Below, piece after piece: positions 11,522 to 22,836 of a stretch of 64,000 nucleotides of DNA. The position numbers and the translations under genes are program-made. The DNA comes from Microbotryum silenes-acaulis (Eukaryota; Basidiomycota; Microbotryomycetes; Microbotryales; Microbotryaceae): the NCBI GenBank assembly GCA_003665825.1, contig QPFY01000013.1:1-64000 (forward strand), in the 5' to 3' direction. The first letter of the stretch is position 1. Each line of letters opens with the position of its first letter. Below the pieces are notes generated by a model, which saw nothing but the letters and a program-made list of their open reading frames with translations, ran no database searches and was not told the origin of the DNA.

Positions 11522-12329
11522 AACCGTGCTCGAAATCCCCATTCCTGTTTTGCATTTCTATGGACGAATCTGAAAGTAATACTAGACATCGTACTGTGCG
11601 TTGTGATCAAACTCCTAGGTCCCGTATGCTCAGACCAATCGACATCATCCTGCCGAACCCGATACGATCAACGAAAGGAGTGGGGCGAGTTTCGGTGGGA
11701 CTGCGGCGGGGCTATAACGAAAGCAACCCTCCATAGACCAGACAGGCACCAAAGCTTCAGTAGTGTGTTTCGACCTATTTATATGGGCACTTTTCAAATA
11801 CCAAATACCAAATCCCCCCGCCAGCTGCCCGCCAGTTCTGCGCGCGCTGTCCAGCGCGATCCTTGCAAAGATGCTCGGACGAGCGCCATTTCGTATTTGA
11901 GAGGGCGACGGCCCCCGCAGCCTTCGGCCAAGAGCGCTCGCGATCTCCGAAACGGTCAAATGCGATTTATCACGACACATCATACATACATCATCGGAGC
12001 GGTATTCGGGCTGGCGGAGCAAAGGACCGCCCACACGATCACGTATTCGAGCGCTCACCCGGAGAGGGTGACGGTCAGCGATGATGAAAGTTGGGGTTCA
12101 CATGATCATACGACAATGTGCGTTGGGGTTCACACGATGATGTGACACTATGTTCGGGTTGACGTGCATTACATCACCAACTGTCCTTTCCATGTACCCA
12201 TGCGTTCCTTCTTCATGTTCCAACAACGGACAGCACCATCACAATTTTCATATCAATCATGTCAGCGGTTAGTGCAACGCGGTCGGAGTCGAATCGATCG
12301 AATTGAAATGTATCGACTGGCGTATCGGG
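11522..12329. other. Intergenic region with inverted dispersed repeat
   Basis: No gene recognised. Bases 11925-11960 ('ccttcggccaagagcgctcg' onward) are the exact reverse complement of about 28230-28262, and the A+T-rich stretch near 11775-11815 ('caaataccaaataccaaatc') is the inverse of 'gcatttggcatttgcg' near 28305. The two loci therefore share an inverted dispersed repeat of roughly 150-200 bp. Confidence 0.5.
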
Positions 12330-13490
12330 TCGTTCAAACACGGTGTCAGAGAGGTAGGGCCGTCGATGTTAGAAGTATCGTCGAGTTGAAGCTTGAGTTG
12401 ACCGGACGAGTTGGAGTGGCGATTTGGGCAAGGTGGGCACATCGAGGCGGACACATGTCAGTTGGGGCTTGATTGTCCATCAAGTATGGCCGAAGCAAGT
12501 TGCCTGGGAGATGGACGGGTCGAGCTGATCATCGATCGGCGGAGCGCCGAACGGTCCGAGTCGAGACGACGCTGCTCAGTGGCTCAAGTGCCGAGCCAAC
12601 CGAGAAGAGCGCAGAAGAGTCAAGCTGATCCCAATGAAATGACAGAACTCGGGTCGAGAGAAGTCGTGTTGGCGATCGTAGGATTGAATCACAAGCTTGT
12701 GGCTTGGGTGTGGGCGATGTGTGAGCAAGTCGGTGCGAAGCTGAGGATCGAGTCGGATCTAACGCGCCAAGGATGTCGGGCAATGCTGTGGAAGACAAAT
12801 GAGCGTTTGAAGTAGTTTCAGTATTGACAGGACTTGAGAGGATGGCCCGGATTGGAGAGGAGAGCATACCAGACTGGGGACCTGATTGATCGAGCTGATC
12901 CGCCGGTGTGGATGCGAAGATCACGGGGCAGTGTCGAGCTGGGTGCGGCGACACAGATCAAGACGAGGTGAGGTCAAGCGTGGCGATAGGTGAACTTACC
13001 AGATGAGTCAAGAATGGGGCGATCGTGGGGTTGGCGCTCATGGTGAGTAGGTCAGTTGATGACAGTAAGTCCATGGCGATCGAGCACGAGTGCGGTGGAA
13101 GGTTGACGGTCGAGGCGGTCGAGGCGGTCGAGGCGGCCATCGCGAGGTGCGAGCGGATTATTCGTTCGCACGTGATGATGATGGGATGAGCACGGACGGG
13201 GACAAGACCGAGCTGGAGAGGTCTGTCAGTTCGGTCGGTCGATCGGTCGATCGGATCGCAGGTCGATGATGGGTGCGGATGGGCATCGGTCAAATGTTCG
13301 CCGAGTCGAGCAACAGATGTTCCGACAAACCCCGAGCTTGCCGCGTCGATGAGACCCGTCGATTCGATCAAGAAAGGGATGTGACAGCGAGTGATTGCAC
13401 TCGAGCAATCGGTCGACGTTGACGACGCGAGTGAGCGTGGGGGTGGCGGAGGAAATCGTCACAGGTCGACAGCGGTGTTCGGGGTGGGCG
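12330..13490. repeat. Subtelomeric repeat module A, full 5' copy
   Basis: Starts around 'gtcagagaggtagggccgtcg' and is paralleled by 26540-27400. It contains the 'gagtcaagctgatcccaa' block at which the telomere copy begins. The GGTCGAGGC triplication at about 13108-13135 and the palindromic 'ggtcgatcggtcgatcgg' near 13235 are local. ORFs here are not shared in frame with the other copies. Confidence 0.75.
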
Positions 13491-14880
13491 AAAGTTGAGT
13501 CTCGGGTGGCGGAGGCAGCAGCGGCAAAGATTTGCACGCTCTGCGACGAACGATCTGTCGCACCGAGTTGAGTTCTGAGGTCAGGGGTCACGGAGAGGAG
13601 ATCGAGGTCGAGCAAAGCAAGTTTCGCCAGATAAGTGTCGATCCCCAATTGGAAACAGTGGACGCTCATTCATCCGTGAGAGCTAGAAACGGTTTCGAGC
13701 GAGTCGAGTTGAGCGCAGGCAGAAATCTGAGACCTGGTAGAGCAAATCAAAGGTCAAACATGAGCAAAGCAAGAGGGCACACACTTGCAACACGAGGTGT
13801 GAAGGAAGGGAAGGATTTCAGGTTGAAAGTACGCACTGAGCTTTCGGACGTTTTGCTCGCCCAGGAAATGCCCAATCAGTTTGTCGACACCATGCGAGGA
13901 GGTGAATGCATGAAGAAGCGAAACGAGAGGAAATCAAACACGGTGCATCGCTGAGCGCAGTCCTTCACCGCATGTCCAGGGTTGCTGAAGCGTGTACGAA
14001 CGTGCAAGTCGCCGTGGTGGGATAACGATTGCCCGTATCAAGCTGGTCGAGCGAATCGCCGAGGTCGATTGAGAGTGCGAAGGATCGTTACGGTCCGAGG
14101 CCAAAGTCGAGCGCCGAGTGGTCCCAAGAAGCCCGAGGCGTTACTTTATATTTCGACGTGCGCAACGTAGGATGGTGATCGAGTAGGATGTGAAGCGATG
14201 AGGAGGTGTTCCGTGGCAAATCTCGAGAGTTTTGCCGGAAAGTCGACTGGATGGTGCGATCGACGACGTTGAAAGCCAGCGCGCAAGTCCGATCAACTTC
14301 AACAGCAAGGGGGCGAGCTGGAAGGTGGGCTACTGAGGTGCCATGAGATGAAACGTAGACAGTCTATAAGTTTGGACGGATGACTCGACGAGCTCGATCA
14401 CGAGCGCGCGCGGTTCAGTTAATTCGCGGCGCGGTCGAGACGGGACGGGGTGATAGTGCTTGAGGCAATGCGGGTCTCCGATCTCGACATCGACGCAATC
14501 GTGCTTGAGACTGGTCGTGAGAGGTATCGAGGAAGGGTGATTTGCAACTCGAATGTAGGGCGTGCGAGCGAAGCTCTCCATTCGAGGGAGAGCTCTTTTT
14601 CCGGGTCGTCCGTGCGCGCTGACACGGCATATCTTTCGTCGCTTGCCTCAGCCAGCTCGGGGTGACACGTCGAGTGCCCGGGCGAGTAAGGTCGTGCCGC
14701 ATGTACCGGGCAAGTGACGTTCCAACATGGCGGCAAGGTCTCGCGTCGTCGTCTCGTCGGGCAGTGGGAGGAAAAGACGAGTCACCTCGAGTGGTGCGAG
14801 TAGTGCGGTGAGGCCTGTGAGGGGCGAGAGGCAAAGGAGCGCGCGACAAAAGTCGTCGAGGCCACAACAACTAGTGTCTA
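13490..14880. repeat. Subtelomeric repeat module B
   Basis: Matches the units at 23740-25240 and 25280-26480. Shared landmarks are 'ggcggaggcagcagcggcaaaga', 'gacaccatgcgaggtg', 'catgtccagggttgctgac' and 'gatctcgacatcgacgcaat'. It ends near 'ggccacaacaactagt', almost identical to the end of the module A copy at 28065. No conserved coding frame. Confidence 0.75.
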
Positions 14881-14974
14881 GTGTATTTCTCTCTCCTTAT
14901 TGAGTCTCCTTCCAGCCTCGACCTCATTTCAGAAGCACGATTCTCCCGAACCGGTACGAGCTGTGGTCAAGGAT

Positions 14975-15552
14975 CCGCATTAAATCTGATCTGATCTGAT
15001 CTGATCTGACAGGGGTCAGATCAAGTTCAGATCAATCAAGCCTCGAGGAAAAAAATCCAAAATAGGCGGTACCTAGATGGGCCATTGTGATTTGAAATGC
15101 CAGCTGCGGCGCACCTCAGCTGATCATGAGAGAGAATGGATCGCGCCATCTGCCATCTGGCATCGCCGCCGCATTGGGTGTCGGCCCCGCGCCACAGAAA
15201 TACTACAGGGTGTGGTCCTCCTCTGATGGGTCTTCGTTGCAGTATCAAGTGCTGAAACACTTTCTTATAGGGATCATGCGACCTAATCCAGTCATAAAAG
15301 CGGGGAGCTCCTCCACAAAGCGGCGGCTTAGCAAGGTGATCACTTTGGAGGATGATGAGGATGAGATTGAGGAAGAAGATGGGGATTTCAACATGTAGAC
15401 ATGTAGAAGTCTCTCTGCGCCAAATTAGGCAATTTCATGTCTCAGATCAAATTGATCTGCTCAGCTCAGATCAAGATCAGATCAATCAAGGGAGAATCAG
15501 AAAAATTCAGATCTGATCTGATCTGATCTGGCGGTGATCTGATCTAATGCGG
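14975..15552. mobile_element. GATCT-rich element with inverted ends
   Basis: About 578 bp bounded by CCGCATTA at the left and TAATGCGG at the right, each followed inward by tandem GATCT/AGATC units (14990-15010 and 15505-15530). An internal frame at 15126-15398 on the plus strand encodes about 90 residues ending in an acidic tail (LEDDEDEIEEEDGDFN) with no recognised domain. No clear target duplication. It is probably a non-autonomous DNA element. It lies just upstream of FunK1-B. Confidence 0.5.
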
Positions 15553-15590
15553 ACCCTTGCCAGCTAGATCGAGCGTGCCTGCAGTGAAGG

Positions 15591-15620
15591 CACCTAACCT
15601 CACCTAACCTCACCTAACCC
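15591..15620. repeat. Interstitial telomere-like 10-bp repeats
   Basis: Three tandem 10-mers of the form CACCTAACCT, the last ending in CCC, lie directly before the ATG at 15623. The units resemble degenerate telomere repeats (CCTAACC core) in the same orientation as the telomere at base 1. Confidence 0.6.
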
Positions 15621-15622
15621 GA

Positions 15623-18223
15623 ATGACGCGAATTTCATCTTCGCACGCTCAGGCTCTTGCCTCCGCCACCGCCTCCGCCTCGTCTTTAACCTCGACCTCC
15701 GCCTCGTCGGCGTCCTCAGTGGCAACGAACCCGGTCGCGGCATCTAGCTTCAGCGCAAGTAGTCTTGACGCAGCTTCAACATCCGCCGCCCCCCAGCTGC
15801 CTTCGACGTTTAACACGACGACCTTGCTGCCGTGAGGGACGCGCTCTGCTGCTGGCCAAGACAGCGACCGCAAGAGACCGCAAGCGCGCCCAGGAACGCG
15901 ATCGCAAACTCGGCGTCGGGCCCTCTACCTCGATATCGCACTCGTCGAGCCATTCGACCCTGGTACGAGCGCACCGGGAGGCGGCTACGGGAGAGCGAGC
16001 AGCAGCCAGAGCCGAAAGGATCTTCAAAGCCGTCCAGATGGAGCTCAAAACATTGTCCGGCCCTCGAGGCCTACTTCTTCAGCCCGCCGACCCCTGAGGA
16101 GCTCGCAAACATAATCTGGCCCAAGGAGCACGAGATTGGCACCGAAAAAGCGCTGAGCGAGATCATAGCAGGTGTCATCAACAAGGTCAGTCGACGCCTG
16201 GGCTACTCGATCGCTTGGCAGGGTGGGTGTGCGCAGTGTATTCCTTCGAGAGCTGACTCGCCTTCCCAATGTCGTTTCTCACGGGGACTCTAGACCGGCG
16301 ACCGGCGACTGGTCGCCTGCAAGAACTCGCCCCAGTACATCAGCGTTTCCCCTTACCGCAAGGAAACGACCGAGACGACGGCCAACGTCGTGCTCTTGAC
16401 TCTCGCTGCGGTCGCGCACGACCCAACCCTCCCGAATGTATGGGCCCTTCCCAACCACGCCGATCCGCAAGCCAAGAAACCCGACGCCGATGCGGATCCC
16501 GACACCAATGTGAACTTCAACGCGAACGAAAACGGCAAGAACCAGCATCAGAACGATGAGGCCGAGGCCAAGGACGCCGAGGACGACGGGTACGACGAGT
16601 ACGCCGAGTACGCCGAGTACGCCGAGTACGCCGAGGACGACGAGGACGACGAGGACGACGAGGACGACGAGGACGACGAGGACGACGATGAGAACAAGGC
16701 CGAGGCCAAAGTGGACCTGAACCGGGCCAAACGCTCCTTCACGCACGTGGCCGCCGTCGGCGAGACCAAAGCGGGCAACACCAGAGCCGAGGGCCAGTTG
16801 TTCAGACGGTTGTCAGCACTCCTCGCGACGCCGATTCGAGAATATGCGATCGGGTTCACCCTGCGCGGCGACCGTCTCAAAGTCTACGTTATGACTGCTT
16901 GCGGCGTGTTCTTCACCAACTTCAAGACAGTCACCGAAAACAACGGAGAGTTGTCGACCTTTTTGTACCGTCTGGTTAAACACAGTGATCGGCATGACGG
17001 CGTTCTCGCCACCACGACCTCGCTCGACGACCGCCACGGCCCGTTCACGCTCTGCCCGGACTTCTTTCCGCCGGCCGCCTCAGATTTCAGCTGGGGGGTA
17101 ACGACGATGTCCAACGTCAAGATCGAGAACCTTCTCTTCCGTCGACGCAGAGATTGCGGTCGCGCGACGTCGACATACGAGATCACCGTTAATGAGGGCG
17201 CCAACGTCAGGAGCCGCGCGATGACGATCACCTGGGTCGAGGAGTCGCGCAACTCGGACTTGGCCGAGATCCGCAACTTGATCCAAGAAAAGAGACCTCG
17301 AGGGCTTGCTCCGCTCGTCGGCGTCTTTCGCGCCGAGTACAGGACCCTCCCCGGGTTCCTACCCGTCGACGAATCCCTCGACGGTATCACCCCGCGGGCC
17401 AAGGAAGTCGTCGTTTACGAAGAGTGCTACAACTCACTCGCCACGCTCGACAATACCAAGGAGCTCGCGCGCGCTCTCGAAGGTGCGATTGAGGGTGAGT
17501 GCTCAGAGCGGAGCGGGACAGTGCGCTCAGGGGTGTACCTACACTGACGACCCTTCGCCGTGCGTGACAGGTCATCGTCAGCTCTGGAACTACGGCTTCA
17601 TCCACCGGGACGTGTCGTATGGCAACGTAATGGTCAACCGACACGGCGATGGGATCCTGATCGACTACAATCTGGCAGTGAAGAAGGCTCGAACGGCTGA
17701 AGAAGAGTGTCGCCTCAGCCGTTCGGTACGTTCTCGCGCCCGTGCTAGCCCTCGACACGTTCTTGGTCTCACTAATTCCTTCTCACCCTTCCCCTGTACC
17801 ATGATCAATGACAGGGCACGCTGCCGTATCTCTCCTAACTCCTGCTCATCCCCGAAACCGAGAGTGGTGCACGAGCGCTGGCACGACATCGAGTCCTTTT
17901 TCTATGTGGCGTCCGGCACGGCTTTTCTATGTGGGCCTGCCAACGCGCCCTTTTTCGAGAAGTCGAAAGCCGTGCAAATCTGGAAGGCGTGGAATGGCGA
18001 GTATCCCGAAGCCCACAAACGCTGTCTGAGTATGGGATTCGGTTTCAAGAAGCTCCTGAATGCATGCGCGTCCCGTTGGCATAGCGTTGAGGACCTTCTG
18101 ACGATCCTAAAGGACAACTGTTCGATTGCCACGGCTTGCATTGATATGGACACAACAGAAGCGTTTGAGGCCAAACTTTGTGAGTTCTGGGATACCGATG
18201 TGATGTCGTACGAGATCATCTAG
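15623..18223 (+). pseudogene. FunK1-B: decayed fungal-type protein kinase
   Basis: Paralogue of FunK1-A with the same exon plan: first exon to 16185, then 16294-17494, 17571-17725 and 17815-18223. Exon 1 needs two frame changes, near 15830 and at about 16040, where an extra A is present relative to copy A. Exon 4, spliced at the conserved acceptor, meets TAA after seven codons and a 2-nt loss shifts the frame. Retaining the third intron instead keeps a frame open to 18223 and restores HERWHDIESFFYV. Exons 2 and 3 are intact and encode IHRDVSYGNVMV and LIDYNLAV. The nuclease-like PD reads PN here, while GETK is kept. Exon 2 contains an expanded acidic repeat. I judge it a pseudogene, though an intron-retained product cannot be excluded. 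Confidence 0.7.
16580..16690 (+). repeat. Coding minisatellite (9-bp units) in FunK1-B
   Basis: Four copies of GAGTACGCC followed by about seven of GACGACGAG, read in frame as repeated EYA and DDE tripeptides. FunK1-A has a short acidic stretch at the same place without the repeats, so the array expanded after duplication. The reverse strand gives a spurious Leu/Val-rich ORF. Confidence 0.85.
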
Positions 18224-18744
18224 ACACGCCTGAGAGGCCTTTGCTGAAGCAGCCTGATGGCGAGAATGAGAACGTGTTAAATATCTCTCTGAAGAATGAA
18301 ATGCCAAACTGTGCCCGTGCTCTGCGCTGTGAGTAACCTTAGTGCATGGGTTATAAACTTGAAGTGAGTAGTCGTCTTGACGAATGAAGAGTTGACTCTG
18401 TGCGTAGAAGCTGTATGATTGTGCAGTTGTTTCGTTTTCAAAAGACAAACTCATCAGGTGCTTGCGCTTCCAAGGCCTTCGACAAGAAGCAATTCGCTAT
18501 TAGCAGCCTGAATTCCATAGGTCAGAAAATTGATGAGAATAAAACTTTGATCTCGGACTTGGAAGAAAATTCTCAGAAGTTGGCCCATGACTGATAAGTG
18601 GAGGTCAGAAGCTTGCTATGGTCCTCGCCGAACCGACAGAAGCTGTCGCCCGTTCGGCTCTGGGTGCCGAAGTCCAGCTACGAAGCTGGAGATGAACGAG
18701 ATAATGAGCGTTGCAAATTGCAGACAAAACTGAGAGAGGTAATA
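18224..18744. other. Intergenic, no gene seen
   Basis: Downstream of FunK1-B. One 64-codon ORF at 18400-18594 has no recognisable domain and no counterpart. Confidence 0.4.
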
Positions 18745-18930
18745 TAAAGCAACAATAAAGGAGAGAGAGCCGAGGAGAAAGGGAGTGAAGATATTATGAG
18801 CATTGCCGAGAGAGGGGGAGAGGGGGAGTGAAGAGATTACGGGCATTGCCGAGAGAGAGAAAATAGAGTAGAGAGGAGAGAAGAGAAGAGACGAGACCGG
18901 GAGAGAGGGAAAGAGAGAAAGAGAGAGGTT
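18745..18930. repeat. Polypurine tract (GA-rich)
   Basis: About 185 bp almost entirely A and G on the plus strand, with tandem 'gagagaggg' and a duplicated phrase 'gcattgccgagagaga' near 18800 and 18842. It lies immediately 3' of the K2 pseudogene stop codon. The intact K2 gene has a milder pyrimidine-rich tract (minus strand) at the same place. Confidence 0.75.
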
Positions 18931-19600
18931 CACACTCGAAGTTTGAGATAAGATCGTCCCCAGTCGATGAAGCAAAAGCCCCCGTCGTCGGGTCGAACCA
19001 ATACGTTCCCGTCGCGGATATCGTTGTGAACAATACCAAGCTCAACGAAAGCCTTCTCGATCTCCCTGCGCATCGAGTAAGAAGTGGAAGAACAGGTGCG
19101 TCAGCATCACGCTGAGCTTGAGTTAATCAGGAAAAGATCTTGTCGTCGACAACTACTAGTAGCCGCGACCCGAAGACTTACTGCCATTGGCCAGACCTTT
19201 CACAAAAGTCAGGGAATTCATGTAGGTCCCCATATTCTCAAGCACCATGGCGTACCCATTGCCATTAGTCCTTCGGTACGTGCCGGAAGACGTGCTGGTA
19301 GAACAGCATCTCGCAGATGACCGGGCCAACGTAATCACACGTCACGAGCTACTGCCGACGGGTATCTTGCGAACGTGGTGCGAGTCAACCGACCTTTGTC
19401 CTCATCGGCCAAAGCCGAAGTACCTCTTGTTGACCACCCTGCTCCGAACACGAGGTACTTTCTCAAGGCCGATGAGGACAACGGTCGGTTGACCCGCACC
19501 ACCTTCGCAAGCCACCCGCGGACAGTAGCTCGTGACGTGTAATTACGTCGGCTCGGTCATCCGCGAGACGCTGTTCCTTGGGCCCGCGTCGCAAGCCGGC
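18930..19600 (-). pseudogene. K2 kinase-like pseudogene
   Basis: Minus-strand relative of the gene at 1940-4608. The last exon (19065-18930, 136 nt as in the intact gene) is open and encodes LGIVHNDIRDGNVLV and FCFIDWGRSYLKLRV before the stop, with the acceptor 'gcgcag' conserved. Upstream, 19330-19180 keeps FYQHVF and GTYRRTNGNGYAMVLENMG, but a deletion of roughly 42 bp removes the segment between them and breaks the frame. Further upstream the locus is scrambled by a local inverted duplication ('gtcctcatcggcc' at about 19390 and its reverse near 19480). It is a pseudogene, but it confirms the exon 4 border and the C-terminal end of the family. Confidence 0.7.
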
Positions 19601-19958
19601 CGCGAGACCGAGAGCACCCGAAGACATTCAAAAGCACCACATCGACAACTCGAATTCAAATGACGAGGAAGCGCTGAGCCACAATGCCCAGGTCACGAAG
19701 AACGGAGGTCAGAAGCGAGGGAGGGAGGAGCAGCACGAAAGGCGCGATGTGGATGAGGACGCTAATAGCGGGATCACGGAGACCGCTGAAGAAAATGGCA
19801 TTGGAGGTTATTAGAAGGCAAACCAAAAATAACAGGGGAAGGCGAAGTGAGAATGGTGTTCTAAACTGGGTAGAAACTTGTGAAATTGTGGACCTCATTC
19901 GCTCGCTTATGGTGGGTAGTAACCACTATTTAACCGTAGCTCATGTGGTCTGTAAAAG

Positions 19959-22123
19959 CGGGACGATCCCGGGATGATCCCGGGATCGGGCCCCCGATTT
20001 GAAATCGGCGCAGCGATCCCAAATGCATCTCGAATCGATCCCAAATGCGTTTCAAATCCTCGCGGGATCGATCCATGCCCAACGATTAATAGGGGCATAG
20101 AACTCGTGTGAGAGGGCCGATTGCGCAAGGTAGAGTGGACCTTTATGTTATTATTACTCAAAGCTTGTGCCAATATACTACTGAAACGGTACAAGGCCCC
20201 ATGCGGATGCGGTGGAGCATCGCACCACCAGGCCTGCAATCTGCTCTTCAGTGTGATGTGGGCAGCGATCGAGAGCAACGAAACGAGCTTGGTTAATGCG
20301 CGCTACCCCACCCCGAGCCCGAACAACAGGTGACACAACGAAGGGCCGACCGGGGGTGAAGCAACCCGAGGAGCGAAAGGCGAAAGCGCGACCGAAGATT
20401 TGAACTTTGTCGCACCGGCGTCCAGCGCGCGATCGGCCGGATCGGCCGCGGACGGCCGACCGCGCTTTGTCCGACGTCCCGATGCTCTCTTGTGCGACGT
20501 CAACGACAGTTACCTACCAGCGAGCATTGAACATTAGGACCAGTCAGTTCGAGCCGTACATATCTCCTGGCGCTGCAACATGCTCGAGCACTTACACGAT
20601 GGTGTTACCCCACCTCCTGTCGTCTCCAGCGTCTGCATTCGACGCTCGGACATAGGACGTTCACGAGATGTCGTCACCCCGCTTCCCCACAGAAGCCATG
20701 TCACCTCCTCCTCCCACGTCCCATATTCGCCAAAGAACCGACCTCAGTTGGGAGTGATCAAACCTCGACCACCCTCGCACCCAATCAGTCGACCTTGCCC
20801 CACCCCAATGTGGGGCGATCAACCTCAAAGTCCCGCGTCGGTAAATGCATGACGGTGGAGGAGGCGATCGAGGGGGCACGAAGAGACTGACAGAACCGCA
20901 TGCAAGTAATGGAGGTTGACAAGGCAAGGTTATCGAGGCGAAATCATCATGGTCCCTCGTGCCCTCGCTGACGAGCACGTGACTTTTGACACCTTCAATA
21001 GTCCGCGTCCAGCGACGATGACGGCGACGGCGGCGGGGACGATGACGGCGGCGAGGACGACAACGGCCATGACAGCACCGGACCGAACGACAGAGAGAGC
21101 GACGAGAACGATCACGGTCAGGGCGGGGCTGCGAGTGACGAGTCAAGGGTGCCTGCACCAACTTCGCTGAAGTGGCCATCTACGCGTGGAGCCTGGAATC
21201 CAGGGTTTCGCAGGAAGCCTGCTGCGCGTTGATTCAGGCGTTACAGAGCGAATGCTTTGACGCCACCAAACTACCGAAGTCGTTTTCAACGCTGGAAACG
21301 CGGGTCAAGGCGCATTTGCGCATGTGCGTCATACGGCGCCACGTCGTCCCGCGGAAAGCGTCCAAGACGACGATTGCCAAGACCGGTTCGAAGGCGAATC
21401 GCACCACAACATCGGCGTACACCCTAAGTTTGAAGGAACAGATCGAGCTTCGAATTCTGGGAAAACCCGCCCTACTCGGGAGCCTGCGCCCCGGCCTCGG
21501 CGACTTCGCAGAAGTGCGGACGAACCTATGGGAGGGCGACGTCTGGCGCGAAAGCGTGGTGGCAGGTCGCGCGGCCTACCCTATGGAGACAACAAACGAT
21601 GAGTGATCGAGGATGGCGCGACGAGGAAGACCAATATCGGGCGAGCGGACAAGCGCAAGAGACTGCAAGAGACAGCACGAGACCGCTAGCCGAGCGGGCC
21701 GAGGCCTGCCGAGGCCGAACGCTAGCGGCGGCAGGCGGCGGCACACTGCGGCACAGGGCGGGAGAGGGTGGGAGGGCCTCGCGCTAGCTCGCGCTCTGGA
21801 GCTGGTGGTGCGATGCACCACGGCATGGGGCCTTGTACCGTTTCAGTAGTATATTGGCACAAACTTTGAGTAATAGTAACATAAAGGTCCACTCTACCTT
21901 GCGCAATCGGCCCTCTCACACGAGTTCTATGCCCCTATTAATCGTTGGGCATGGATCGATCCCGCGAGGATTTGAAACGCATTTGGGATCGATTCGAGAT
22001 GCATTTGGGATCGCGCCGCCGATTTCAAATGCGTTTCAAATCGCTCCGCCGATTTCAAATCGGGGGCCCGATCCCGGGATCATCCCGGGATCGTCCCATT
22101 TCAGGGTTTTTTTTTTGCTATGG
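19959..22123. mobile_element. DNA element with ~270 bp terminal inverted repeats
   Basis: The arm at 19961-20232 is the reverse complement of 21797-22097, apart from an extra ~30 bp in the right arm. Both contain 'gggatcgatccatgcccaac' and 'ttgcgcaaggtagagtgg' (as read in the left arm). The right end continues into 'tcaggg', a T-run and 'gctatgg', a terminus also found in the miniature element at 8548-8626. The left end lacks this last piece. The interior carries a transposase-like fragment at 21172-21606. This fits a Class II element that is now truncated, and mobility today is unlikely. Confidence 0.7.
21172..21606 (+). pseudogene. Transposase-like fragment inside the inverted-repeat element
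   Basis: A frame of 145 codons, continuous upstream to CTNFAEVAIYAW. It reads AIYAWSLESRVSQEACCALI, then LPKSFSTLETRVKAHL, then SLKEQIELRILGKPALL and VRTNLWEGDVWRESV. This order of motifs recalls the N-terminal region of large fungal transposases of the Tnp2/KDZ type, which is my recollection and not a database result. No catalytic DDE region follows before the right inverted repeat, so the gene is at best a fragment. Confidence 0.4.
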
Positions 22124-22149
22124 ACATCGGAGGGGAAAAGCGCGCGAGA

Positions 22150-22345
22150 TCCCAAAGCCATGTAATCGCTGTTTTGACTGTATTGCGGCCCTGTGTTGAA
22201 CGTAGCAGCATACTGTTGAGTCTGCCGCAGCTTCCCGTCGTATTGTCGTGACGATCAGACGTCATGTACGAGCATTTCTGCATTTTCTGGACCATTAAAA
22301 TCGAGCTACAGCCCGAGTACGATTTTTGTCGTGTCTCTCAGGCTG
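22150..22345. repeat. Dispersed repeat, second copy of 4925-5112
   Basis: Shares 'tcgctgttttgactgtattg', 'cattttctggaccattaaaa' and 'atcgagctacagcccgagta' (as written here) with 4925-5112, with scattered differences. It follows the right end of the inverted-repeat element. Confidence 0.5.
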
Positions 22346-22599
22346 ACTGAGCGGTTTCGTAGTATTCACAATCGGGCGAGACACTTCTTCTATTCTACAG
22401 AGCCGGCAAGAACAGACCGCTTCGATCTGACCTGCACACAAACCAAGGCAAGTCTACCGCGCCAGGCCGTGCCGCCAACCCGACGATTTCCGACGATTTC
22501 CGAATGGGAATCTCGTTTCGGATCCGATCTCGGTTCAGCGCTCTGGGCTCAGGGTTACTCGGTGCACAGTATTTCACGCTGCACTGTCAACTCTCAGTG

Positions 22600-22836
22600 C
22601 ACTCCCCCTGCACTGCGATTTTGACCCGTGTCGCCTTCCAGCCTCGAACAAGTGGATTTCATCAGTGCACGAGCAATTCCCCCTGCACGGGCAATTCCCC
22701 CTGCACTGCATTTTGACCCGTGTCGCCTTCCAGCCTCGAATAAGTGGATTTCATCAGTGCACGAGCAATTCCCCCTGCACTGCGATTTTGACCCGTGTCG
22801 CCTTCCAGCCTCCAATAAGTGGATTTCATCAACCCA
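22600..22836. repeat. Tandem repeat, three ~70-95 bp units
   Basis: Each unit carries 'ttttgacccgtgtcgccttc', 'agtggatttcatca', and between units 'gtgcacgagcaattccccct'. Units start near 22618, 22711 and 22785. One spacer has an extra 'gggcaattccccctgcac'. The array ends at 'agcgattttaggtacat', the inverse of a motif at about 4917. No gene. Confidence 0.75.

Noticed and set aside
16279..16746. Antisense Val/Leu-rich ORF resembling a membrane segment
   Set aside because: It is the reverse reading of the GACGACGAG coding minisatellite in FunK1-B.
22600..22836. Spaced repeats considered as a CRISPR-like array
   Set aside because: Only three units with nearly identical spacers in a eukaryotic chromosome; a simple tandem repeat.
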